From: Janibacter limosus NBRC 16128
GTDB lineage: Bacteria; Actinomycetota; Actinomycetes; Actinomycetales; Dermatophilaceae
Reading direction: 5' to 3'
Length of the DNA: 64,000 bases
Assembly: GCF_001570985.1 (NCBI RefSeq)
Contig: NZ_BCSS01000010.1
Span: 27,212-91,211, forward strand
Part shown: piece after piece, positions 9,390-19,533 of the stretch
Numbering within the stretch: the stretch's first letter is position 1
Layout of the letters: each line of letters begins with the position of its first letter
Translations under genes and position numbers: made by a program
The notes under the pieces: model-generated
What the model saw: only the letters and a program-made list of their open reading frames with translations
Told to the model about the DNA's origin: nothing
Database searches by the model: none

Positions 9390-9419
9390 AAGCCGTAGGT
9401 CGGTGAGGACCTACGGCTT
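9390..9419 (-). terminator. Terminator of the Glu-Asp-Phe tRNA operon
   Basis: AAGCCGTAGGTC (9390-9401) and GACCTACGGCTT (9408-9419) form a perfect 12-bp stem with a 6-nt loop, 2 nt beyond the tRNA-Phe 3' end in the minus direction. Confidence 0.7.
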
Positions 9420-9421
9420 GA

Positions 9422-9498
9422 TGGTGGCCAGGGGCGGGGTCGAACCGCCGACCTTCCGATTTTCAGTCGGACGCTCGTACCAACTGAGCTACCTGGCC
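9422..9498 (-). tRNA. tRNA-Phe (GAA)
   Basis: 77-nt cloverleaf on the minus strand. Acceptor GGCCAGG pairs with CCTGGCC, the anticodon loop reads CTGAAAA (anticodon GAA), and the T-loop is TTCGACC. The CCA end is encoded (9422-9424). Last gene of a three-tRNA minus-strand operon. Confidence 0.95.
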
Positions 9499-9524
9499 GA
9501 GCCGGTCCGGACTGGACCAGCGAG

Positions 9525-9598
9525 CGACCCTGACGGGACTCGAACCCGCGACCTCCGCCGTGACAGGGCGGCGCGCTAACCAACTGCGCTACAGGGCC
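9525..9598 (-). tRNA. tRNA-Asp (GTC)
   Basis: 74-nt cloverleaf. Acceptor GGCCCTG pairs with CAGGGTC including one G-U pair; anticodon loop CTGTCAC gives GTC; discriminator G73 is as expected for tRNA-Asp. CCA is not encoded. Confidence 0.95.
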
Positions 9599-9629
9599 TT
9601 GTGTCGTACAAGGCTTCGTGCTTCTTGCG

Positions 9630-9702
9630 TATCCCCAACGGGATTCGAACCCGTGCTACCGCCGTGAAAGGGCGGGGTCCTAGGCCGCTAGACGATGGGG
9701 AC
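9630..9702 (-). tRNA. tRNA-Glu (TTC)
   Basis: 73-nt cloverleaf. Acceptor GTCCCCA pairs with TGGGGAT, anticodon loop reads CTTTCAC (anticodon TTC). CCA is not encoded. First gene of the operon. Confidence 0.95.
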
Positions 9703-9763
9703 CCGTCTTCGAGAACCCCTCGCTACGCAGCAGGCAGCACCCGAATCCGTCGAGGACTCGGAA

Positions 9764-9792
9764 AGCATACGAAAGATCTGGCCGAACGCCAA
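9764..9792 (-). promoter_or_regulatory. Promoter of the tRNA operon
   Basis: On the minus strand TTGGCG (9792-9787), a 17-nt spacer and TATGCT (9769-9764) make the best full -35/-10 promoter in the window, about 60 nt before the tRNA-Glu 5' end. Confidence 0.7.
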
Positions 9793-9799
9793 AACGGCT

Positions 9800-10603
9800 T
9801 CACGGACGGGTTCCGTCCAGGGCGAATCGCGCGGCTGCGCGCCATCCACCGAGCTTCTCGGCGTGCCGGTTGGCGAAGGCCAGACGGACGATCGGGGCCT
9901 TCCAGCCGAAGGCCCGGTTGAGCACCGCCGCGCGGACCCGGGCGTCGCCGGCGCCCCATCGGTGACCCGAGCTGTCGGCCGGGTGGATGCCGTAGACGTG
10001 GTCGATGGCGTCCGCTCGCCGCCCAGCCCGGAAGAGGTCGAAGATGAAGAGGTACTCGTCGCCGAGATAGAGATCGACGCCCGCGCCGAAGCGCTCGTCG
10101 AAGCGAACGCCTGCCGCCTTGACCTGCTCGACGTCGACGAGCATCTCGTAGGTCGCTGCGCGGGCCGCGGAGAAGCTCGTGAGCCTCTCTCGACCGCCCA
10201 TGGGCCGCCGCTTGCGCACCACCCCGTCAGGGGTCGTCCCCAGGCCCAGGGCCAAGGCGGAACCCGACCTCGAGAGGTACTCGATCCCGGCCGCGACACC
10301 CTCGAGGTCGACCTGCACGTCGTCGTCGCAGAAGAGGAGGTAGCGGCGGGTGGTGGCCTCGATGACCGCGTTGCGGCTGCGGGCCACTCCTCGACCCGGG
10401 ACGTCGATCAGGCGGTCCCACCCGTGGAGGGGGTGGACCCGGTCGAGCCCGCCCTGGACGGCCACGATCACCTCGACCTCGTCCGCGCCGTCCGGGATGG
10501 TGATCGCGCCGGTGCGCTCGGCCAGGCTCGACCAGCCGATGGTCAGCTGGGACAGCGCGCTGCTCGTGGAGCTGCTCATGGGGCTGGTGGTCGTCAGGCT
10601 CAT
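9800..10603 (-). CDS. Family 2-type glycosyltransferase
   Basis: 267-aa GT-A-type transferase. Features visible are EVEVIVAVQGG at the start of the fold, GRGVARSRNAVIEAT, the acidic metal-binding motif LLFCDDDVQVD near residue 91, and ERFGAGVDLYLGDEYLF, the usual region of the catalytic acid. The first ~30 residues are a Ser/Thr-rich extension. Start ATG 10603 overlaps the upstream stop as ATGA, so it is translationally coupled to the pyruvyltransferase fusion before it. Probably adds a sugar to the same surface polymer; specificity not readable. Confidence 0.75.
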   Translation of the reverse strand: MSLTTTSPMSSSTSSALSQLTIGWSSLAERTGAITIPDGADEVEVIVAVQGGLDRVHPLHGWDRLIDVPGRGVARSRNAVIEATTRRYLLFCDDDVQVDLEGVAAGIEYLSRSGSALALGLGTTPDGVVRKRRPMGGRERLTSFSAARAATYEMLVDVEQVKAAGVRFDERFGAGVDLYLGDEYLFIFDLFRAGRRADAIDHVYGIHPADSSGHRWGAGDARVRAAVLNRAFGWKAPIVRLAFANRHAEKLGGWRAAARFALDGTRP

Positions 10604-12516
10604 GCGTCGTCCTCGTCGTCCTCGTCGTCATCATCGTGCAGGGAGAGGTTCTCGATCACGATGTCGATGGCCTCCGTGAGTGCGTCAGCAACCTCGTCGA
10701 GCGTGTCGTCGCCGACCCGGACGGGCGTGGTCAGGGCCCGCAGGTCGATCCCCGTGAGATCGAGCGGTAGGTGGGGGATGTCGAGGGCGACCTCGACGCC
10801 GGCGCCCAGGGCGTAGTCCTCGACCTTGAGGGGTCCGTCGGCGCGTGCCGGGTCGAAGCCGTGGAGGCCGACGAAGCCGACGGGGATGCCGTAGCTGTGG
10901 CAGGCCACGAGCACCGGCAGGGAGCTCGTGACCACGGCGTCGTGGTCGGTGAGCGAGGCGAGGAAGGCGCGGACCTCGTCCGGGTGGCTGAAGAGCAGCG
11001 TCATGTCGTCGACGTCGTCGGGAGTGACGAGCTGAGCACTCGCGTGGAGGGGGTGCCGGACAAGAGCGACGCGGCCATTGCCCTCGCCCCGCTCGAGCGG
11101 GACGAGACGCCTCAGGAGCAGGCCGGGGTCCCCCCAGCGATCGATGGTCGGGCCGCCCTGTCGCGCGAGGCGGTCGGCGGAGATGGGGCCGCGGAGCGAG
11201 ATGTAGGTCGCGTCGGGTGTCATCGGGTGGGCGGTGGAGCTGATGCCCGTCCCGACGACGACGGACGACGGGGTGATCAGGCGCCCGAGGGAGCCGAGGC
11301 CGACGAGGTGGGGCTCGGTGGGAGACGACGTCGGCGAGACATAGCTGATGCCGCGCTGCGCGTGCGTGCCCACCACGAGCGGGCTCATCCACTCACCGGC
11401 ATTGCCGGGGAGGGGCTTGGGCCACCACGCGAGCGGGATCGGCTCGCTCCCCGGGTGGGCCGTCAGGTGCGCGGCGAACGACGTCGCGGCCGCCTGCGCC
11501 CCGGTGACGGCCTCGCTCCGCCGCGCCTCGGGGCCGACCCGCTCCATGATCGTCGCGATCATCGCGCGGTCCCCCCGCTGCCCGGCCGCCAGCAGCCACA
11601 CAGGGGCCTTCGAGGCCGGGATCGTCTGCTGCAGCTGTTCGCTCGAGGGCCGCGCGCGGGCGGCCTTGGCGAGCGTGGTGTTGGCGCGGGCCGAGGCGCG
11701 GGCGAAGCGCATCATCGAGGAGGAGAGGTTGCCGACCTGGCCGAAGGCAATGCGGCCGGCGAGGAGGAAGACGACGGCGTCGCCGACCGAGACCTCACCG
11801 TGCACGGTGCGCTGCAGCACGCACACGAGGGTGACGACCAGGCCGAGGCTGCCGATGATGCCGCCGAGCTCGGAGGTGCGGATCCGCGTGCCGATGCGCT
11901 CTCCGACCGAGATGGTCCCCGGATGGTTGCCCATGGCCACGTAGTCGCGCTGGAGCCCCAGGTGCCGGGAGAAGAGCCAGACGATGATCGCCAGGACGGT
12001 GGCGGCCGAGATGGCGTTGACCAGGCCGGTCACCGGGTCGAGGACCGCGATGAGGGCCGCGAGGGCGATGATCTGGACGACGCCGACCATCTGGTTGGAC
12101 AGCTCGAGCGCCATCGCCCAGTCCCAGCTCTCCTGGGCGCGGTTGCGATCGGCCAAGGAGGTCTCGAAGCGGCGGCGGAAGACCGCGATCCGGGCGATCT
12201 TCACGACGTGGTGGACGACCCGGGCCCCTGCGAAGAGGACGAAGAAGAGCGCACCGCTGCGCACGATCGCGCCCGGGTCGCGCTGGAGGGTCTGCGCGCC
12301 CGTCGTGATGAGGTGGGTGAACATCCGGATGACGAGCATCTCCATCACGGGGACGCTGGCCATAACGAGGGCGAGGCCGGCGGCCTCCCCCTTCGCTCCC
12401 GGGGTGGGGAAGAGGCGCTGGAAGACCTCTCGCAGGTGGCGCCACGTGCTCTCGTGAGCGGGGGGCGACGTCAGGGACGTCGACCCGGCCGTGGCGACCA
12501 CCTGGTCACTCGGCAC
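10600..12516 (-). CDS. Fusion: ABC-exporter-like membrane domain + polysaccharide pyruvyltransferase-like domain
   Basis: About 638 aa. Residues ~40-290 are a hydrophobic region with about six helices ending in GEVSVGDAVVFLLAGRIAFG, which resembles the last helices of ABC-exporter transmembrane domains; no ATPase domain (Walker A or B) follows. Residues ~355-585 match the pyruvyltransferase pattern: PLPGNAGEWMSPLV, GTGISST, ISLRGPISADRL, WGDPGLLLRRLVP and ACHSYGIPVGFVG. The protein ends in an acidic Asp/Glu tail. GTG 12516 overlaps the upstream gene by 11 nt; GTG 12543 is possible. The C-terminal half is clearly paralogous to that of the upstream gene. I infer membrane-tethered addition of ketal pyruvate to a surface polymer; the exporter-like part may only be an anchor. 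Confidence 0.65.
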   Translation of the reverse strand: MPSDQVVATAGSTSLTSPPAHESTWRHLREVFQRLFPTPGAKGEAAGLALVMASVPVMEMLVIRMFTHLITTGAQTLQRDPGAIVRSGALFFVLFAGARVVHHVVKIARIAVFRRRFETSLADRNRAQESWDWAMALELSNQMVGVVQIIALAALIAVLDPVTGLVNAISAATVLAIIVWLFSRHLGLQRDYVAMGNHPGTISVGERIGTRIRTSELGGIIGSLGLVVTLVCVLQRTVHGEVSVGDAVVFLLAGRIAFGQVGNLSSSMMRFARASARANTTLAKAARARPSSEQLQQTIPASKAPVWLLAAGQRGDRAMIATIMERVGPEARRSEAVTGAQAAATSFAAHLTAHPGSEPIPLAWWPKPLPGNAGEWMSPLVVGTHAQRGISYVSPTSSPTEPHLVGLGSLGRLITPSSVVVGTGISSTAHPMTPDATYISLRGPISADRLARQGGPTIDRWGDPGLLLRRLVPLERGEGNGRVALVRHPLHASAQLVTPDDVDDMTLLFSHPDEVRAFLASLTDHDAVVTSSLPVLVACHSYGIPVGFVGLHGFDPARADGPLKVEDYALGAGVEVALDIPHLPLDLTGIDLRALTTPVRVGDDTLDEVADALTEAIDIVIENLSLHDDDDEDDEDDA

Positions 12517-14344
12517 GGCGAAGGTACTCCTCCACGCCGCCACGCATGGCCTGCTCCACCTCGTCGAGCTTGTCGTCGCTCAGGCGGACCTGCGACACGA
12601 GGTCCTCGAGCGAGATCTTGGTCAGGTCGAAGCGGATGAGCTGCGGGTCGTAGTCCCTGTCGAGCCCTGCACCGCGGCTGTAGTCGGCGTACTTGATGCC
12701 TGTGCCGGGGACGGCGTTCTGGAGGCCCTCGAAGTTGATCAGCCCACACGGGATGCCGTAGCTGTGGCAGGCGATCATCACGTGCATCGCGCTGGTGAGG
12801 ACGTAGTCGGAGCCGACGAGCTGCTCGAGGAACCCCTGGATCCTCGACGGGTGCGACATCCGCACGTCGAGCTCGTCGACGTGGTCCGGCAGCACGAGCG
12901 GGACATTGGCGTGGGTGAAGTGACGCACCAGCGTCACCCGGCCGGTCGTCTCACCGCGCTCGAGAGGGACGGCCCGACGCAGCAGCACGCCCGGGTCGCC
13001 GAAGGACTCGACATCGGGTCCGCCGGAGTCGCGCAGCGACTGGGCCGTGATCGGACCACGCACCGAGTGGTACGACGCGCTGCCCTCGAGCAGGTGCTCG
13101 GTCGTGCTGATGCCCGTCCCCACGACGATCGAGGAGGGCTTGATGAAGCGGCCCACCGACCCGATGCCGAAGAGGTGCGGGTCGCTCGTCTTGGCGGTCG
13201 TCGGGACGTAGCGCACCGGGTGGGGCGTCTCGTGTGCGAGCACGAGCGGGCTGAGCCAGTCGCCGAAGTTGCCGGGGAAGGGCTTGACCCACCACGCGAG
13301 CGTCACTGGTGTGCCCGGGCGCTCGGGCGAGGCGTAGTGCGCGAAGGAGTTGGCGACCTCCTTGGCAGCGATCTCCGGCTTGCCGGGGACGATGCGGTCC
13401 TCGATCTTGCCGTAGAAGTTCTCGACGGCGGCCGCGTCACCCTTCTGGCCGGACGAGATCATCCAGTTGACGAGCTTGGCTTGGGTGCTCGGCCCGGTGC
13501 TCCCGGGGCCGGCGGTGTGAGCGGTGAGGCGGTGGGTCATACCGGTCCGGTCGGCGATGCGGCGCAGGCGGTGCGCGGCCTCGGTCGGCAGGGCGCGCTC
13601 GACGCGCTTGGCGGCCTGGAGGGCCACGTGCTTGGCAGCGGTCCGTCCGGACATGGCGCCGATGAGGGCACCGCCGACAGCACCGGCGGTGCCGCCGATC
13701 GCGGAGTGCTGCTCGACCTTGAGCTTGAACTCGGCGACATTGCCGCTCGCGCCGAAGGAGAAGAAGGGGGTGATGCCGCTGTCGGGCTGCGCCTTGGAGA
13801 GCATCGCCGGAGACGGGATGATCTGGAAGGTCATGTTGGCGCCGTTGGCGCGCCACGACTCCTCGAAGAAGTAGTCGTCGGTGGCCTTGATGTCCATCTC
13901 GCGCTCGAAGGTCGCGGCGTCGGCCATGAACTTGCGGGCAGCAGGCGTGGTGTTGATCCCGAAGAAGCAGGGCTCCCAGAAGCGGGTCTTGGACAGGTAG
14001 CCGATTGACGAGGGGGTCCCGAAGCCGCGCTGGAAGCCGATGAGGTCGGCGGTCGTCGAGGCGATGAACTCGGGGAAGGCCAGGAGCGAGCAGTCGACGT
14101 CGATCCAGTAGACGCGCTTGTCCGGGTTGGCCAGACACACACCGTTGAGGAAGCCGATCTTGCGCCGGGTCAGGTCGGCCCAGTCGTCGTCGGGTCCCTT
14201 GTGGATCTCCTCGAGCTCCAGCTGTACACCCAGCCCCGCGACATTGCCGCGCAGCGTGTCGGCGTGCGCTCGGTAGTAGTCGTCGTCCGTGTAGAAGGAG
14301 CAGACGACGATGTCGTCACGCACAGTCAGGGTGTCTGCTGTCAT
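12506..14344 (-). CDS. Fusion: GT-A-like glycosyltransferase + polysaccharide pyruvyltransferase-like domain
   Basis: About 612 aa from ATG 14344 (AAGAG 6 nt upstream; GTG 14371 is the alternative). The N-terminal ~200 residues resemble nucleotide-sugar transferases: DIVVCSFYTDDDYYR, RKIGFLNGV, and a DxD motif in YWIDVDCSLLAFPEF near residue 83, then CFFGINTT. A Gly/Ala-rich, possibly membrane-associated linker (~215-240) follows. Residues ~345-570 form a pyruvyltransferase-like domain with PFPGNFGDWLSPLVL, GTGISTTE, SVRGPITAQSL, FGDPGVLLRRAVP and ACHSYGIPCG. The C-terminal domain is strongly similar to that of the following gene. A single protein could therefore add a sugar and pyruvylate it (inference). 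Confidence 0.65.
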   Translation of the reverse strand: MTADTLTVRDDIVVCSFYTDDDYYRAHADTLRGNVAGLGVQLELEEIHKGPDDDWADLTRRKIGFLNGVCLANPDKRVYWIDVDCSLLAFPEFIASTTADLIGFQRGFGTPSSIGYLSKTRFWEPCFFGINTTPAARKFMADAATFEREMDIKATDDYFFEESWRANGANMTFQIIPSPAMLSKAQPDSGITPFFSFGASGNVAEFKLKVEQHSAIGGTAGAVGGALIGAMSGRTAAKHVALQAAKRVERALPTEAAHRLRRIADRTGMTHRLTAHTAGPGSTGPSTQAKLVNWMISSGQKGDAAAVENFYGKIEDRIVPGKPEIAAKEVANSFAHYASPERPGTPVTLAWWVKPFPGNFGDWLSPLVLAHETPHPVRYVPTTAKTSDPHLFGIGSVGRFIKPSSIVVGTGISTTEHLLEGSASYHSVRGPITAQSLRDSGGPDVESFGDPGVLLRRAVPLERGETTGRVTLVRHFTHANVPLVLPDHVDELDVRMSHPSRIQGFLEQLVGSDYVLTSAMHVMIACHSYGIPCGLINFEGLQNAVPGTGIKYADYSRGAGLDRDYDPQLIRFDLTKISLEDLVSQVRLSDDKLDEVEQAMRGGVEEYLRRAE

Positions 14345-14533
14345 CGGGAACTCTTGGCCTCTTTCGTGCACAGTGCTCGGTCAGGGTGTGCTCGTGCGGG
14401 GGGCAGGCGACCATCGCTCCCGTATCACTGGATTGTGCCCAGCGCAGCGGCGGACCGGTGGTTGCCCCGCCGAAGGTTCCCTCACCAAAGTGTCTGCGGC
14501 GTGTCGTCCAGGTGGCCAGCCGGTGGGACGAGC

Positions 14534-15580
14534 TCAGCCCCGGGTCCACGACCGGACGCGCTCGACGTCCCAGGTCGTGACGATGCGCTCCAGAGGCACC
14601 CCGAGGCGCTCGGCGCGCTCGGCGCCGTAGGCCTTCATCTCCAGCTGACCCGGCGCGTGCGCGTCCGAGTCGACGGCGAAGAGGCAGCCGATCTCCAGCG
14701 CCAGCTCGATGAGCTCGTCGGGCGGGTCGCAGCGCTCGGGCCGGGAGTTGATCTCGACCGCCGTGTCGTGCTCCGCGCAGGCCTCGAAGACCGCGCGGGC
14801 ATCGAAGTCGCTCTGCGGCCTGGTGCCACGCCCACCGGTCACGAGGCGGCCGGTGCAGTGACCGAGGACGTTGACCCTCGGGTTGCTGACCGCGGCGACC
14901 ATCCGGCGTGTCATCGCGTCCCGGCCCATCTTCAGCTTGGAGTGGACCGAGGCGGTCACGAGGTCGAGCCGACCGAGCATCTCCTCGGTCTGGTCCAGCG
15001 ACCCGTCGTCGAGGATGTCGACCTCGATGCCGGCGAGGAGGGTGAAGGCGTCCCCGAGCGAGTCGTCGATCCGGGCGACCAGGTCCAGCTGGCGCGAGAG
15101 GCGCTCAGCAGACAGTCCGTTGGCGATCCGCAGGCGTGGGGAGTGGTCGGTGAGGACCATCCACTCCTGACCGAGCTCGACGGCGGTGAGCACCATCTCG
15201 TCGATCGGGCTACCTCCGTCGGACCAGTCCGAGTGCAGGTGGCAGTCACCGATGATCGCCTCGGCGTAGGTCTCGCCACCCTCGACGAGGGCCCCCCCGT
15301 GCTCCTCCTGCTGGGTGACGAGGTAGTCGGGCAGCTCGCCCCGCACAGCCTGCTCGATGACGCCGGCGGTGGACTTGCCGATGCCTGCGAGATCGGTGAT
15401 CGTGCCGGCCTCGACCCGCTGCTCGACCTCTCCCGGGTCCAGGTCGCGCAGGACCTGGACCGCGCCGCGGAAGGCCTCCACGCGCCGGCTGTGCTGCCGG
15501 GAGCGTTCGAGGAGGAAACCGACGCGACGCAGTGCCTCGATCGGGTCGACGGGTGCCTGCAGCGGCTCGAGGGACCTCAC
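14534..15580 (-). CDS. PHP-domain metal-dependent phosphoesterase with helix-hairpin-helix region
   Basis: 348 aa from GTG 15580, which lies only 5 nt past the guaB1 stop. The N-terminal ~95 residues resemble the helix-hairpin-helix part of family X polymerases (ITDLAGIGKSTAGVIEQA). The rest is a PHP domain with metal ligands CHLHSDWSDG, LTDHSPRL, GIEVDIL, ASVHSKL, GHCTGR and DSDAHAPGQL. It looks like the PolX exonuclease/phosphoesterase end without the polymerase. Substrate unknown. The longer frame back to 15742 runs through guaB1 and is rejected. Confidence 0.8.
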   Translation of the reverse strand: MRSLEPLQAPVDPIEALRRVGFLLERSRQHSRRVEAFRGAVQVLRDLDPGEVEQRVEAGTITDLAGIGKSTAGVIEQAVRGELPDYLVTQQEEHGGALVEGGETYAEAIIGDCHLHSDWSDGGSPIDEMVLTAVELGQEWMVLTDHSPRLRIANGLSAERLSRQLDLVARIDDSLGDAFTLLAGIEVDILDDGSLDQTEEMLGRLDLVTASVHSKLKMGRDAMTRRMVAAVSNPRVNVLGHCTGRLVTGGRGTRPQSDFDARAVFEACAEHDTAVEINSRPERCDPPDELIELALEIGCLFAVDSDAHAPGQLEMKAYGAERAERLGVPLERIVTTWDVERVRSWTRG

Positions 15581-15584
15581 GACG

Positions 15585-18319
<2,735 letters not shown>

Positions 18320-18340
18320 GTCCCGGGCGGTCTGCCCGTG

Positions 18341-19453
18341 TCAGCGGTGCGCGGCGAAGGTGGCGCGCTGGTGGATGTGCTCCGGCAGGTGCACGGGCAT
18401 GTCGGCCGGGTGTAGGTCTCCGGTGGAACGGGCGGGGAGCGAGGGGAGCGTGGCACGCATCGCCGGTCGCTCGACGAGGCGCCACGAGGCGAGCGCCAGC
18501 GGCAGGGTGCAGGCGAAGGAGACCGCGGCGAACACGGGGACCGGGACGAGGGCCCCGAGCCCGAGCATGCCGAGCACCTGCTGCACCGGCCAGCCGTAGA
18601 CGTAGAGGCCGTAGGAGTGGTCCTCCTTGGCCGCGATCGACGTCTTCCACGTGTTGCCGATGTGCAGCAGCGCGTAGGTGAGCGGGATCGGCGAGAGCAG
18701 GTTGAGCGCGGACTCGTCAGTGATGCCCAGGACCGTGACGCATGCGACCGCAGCGATCGTCAGGGGCGTGGTGGTGTGCAGTCGGTCGCGCAGCGCATAG
18801 GCGAGTACCCCGACGGCGAAGAAGGAGAAGAGCCGCAGGGCGCTGGTGAGCATGTGCCCCGTGCCGGGCAGGTCGCCGACCCACCAGCTGAGCACGGGCA
18901 GGGCCACGGTCGCGATGGCGGCCGAGGTCACGAGGTGGCGGCGCACCCAGACGATGCCGAGCGCTGCCCCGCACAGCAGGTAGGCCGCGAACTCGTACAT
19001 GAGGGTCCACAGCGAGCCGTTCCACATGCCCGGGTTGGGTGCGCCGGCGAGGGTGCCGCCGATCGCCGGGTTGGTCATCCACAGGGTCGCGTTGTCGAGG
19101 ACATAGGACAGCGAGTGCGCGGGGTTCCACCCATGGCCGCCGATGATCCCGCCGAGTGGTGCGAAGACGAAGCCGGTGACGAGCAGGCAGCCCCAGAAGC
19201 CGGGGAAGATCCGCCGCGCACGGCGGGTGATGTAGGTCCGGAAGTCGTTGCGCACCCGGCTGCCGGCGATGAGGAAGCCGGACAGGGCGAAGAAGCCGTC
19301 GACCCCCACCGCGCCGAGCCGCTCCATGGCGTTGGCCCCGTAGCCGCCGAGCGGCCAGGAGTGGGCCAGGATGACCGCCGCTGCGAGGCAGAGCCGGACG
19401 GCATTGAGTGAGTTGTCACGGCTGGTCAGGAGTTTGTCGACGGGAGAAGGCAT
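18341..19453 (-). CDS. Acyltransferase 3 family membrane protein
   Basis: 370 aa from ATG 19453 (GAGGGG lies immediately upstream; the frame extends back to 19729 but with low-quality sequence). Around ten hydrophobic helices; NSLNAVRLCLAAAVILAHSW and GVDGFFALSGFLIAGS are the characteristic opening blocks of OafA-type acyltransferases, and SYGLYVYGWPVQQV the closing block. Unlike the protein at 523-2598 it has no SGNH domain, only a short Pro/His-rich tail. Predicted to O-acylate an extracytoplasmic glycan or lipid; acceptor unknown. It follows the D-amino-acid dehydrogenase gene by 80 nt on the same strand. Confidence 0.8.
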   Translation of the reverse strand: MPSPVDKLLTSRDNSLNAVRLCLAAAVILAHSWPLGGYGANAMERLGAVGVDGFFALSGFLIAGSRVRNDFRTYITRRARRIFPGFWGCLLVTGFVFAPLGGIIGGHGWNPAHSLSYVLDNATLWMTNPAIGGTLAGAPNPGMWNGSLWTLMYEFAAYLLCGAALGIVWVRRHLVTSAAIATVALPVLSWWVGDLPGTGHMLTSALRLFSFFAVGVLAYALRDRLHTTTPLTIAAVACVTVLGITDESALNLLSPIPLTYALLHIGNTWKTSIAAKEDHSYGLYVYGWPVQQVLGMLGLGALVPVPVFAAVSFACTLPLALASWRLVERPAMRATLPSLPARSTGDLHPADMPVHLPEHIHQRATFAAHR

Positions 19454-19533
19454 CCCCTCGACGGTAACGGAACGATAACGGCCAAGCATGTCGGGGAGGG
19501 TGGTCTGCCTCACCCGCCCCGACGTGCCGCCGA

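Noticed and set aside
10604..10640. GTC/CTC microsatellite-like tract
   Set aside because: It encodes the acidic Asp/Glu tail of the pyruvyltransferase fusion and is codon-level low complexity, not a separate repeat element.
10771..12639. 622-aa plus-strand open frame
   Set aside because: Antisense shadow of the pyruvyltransferase fusion; composition and lack of motifs match other shadows.
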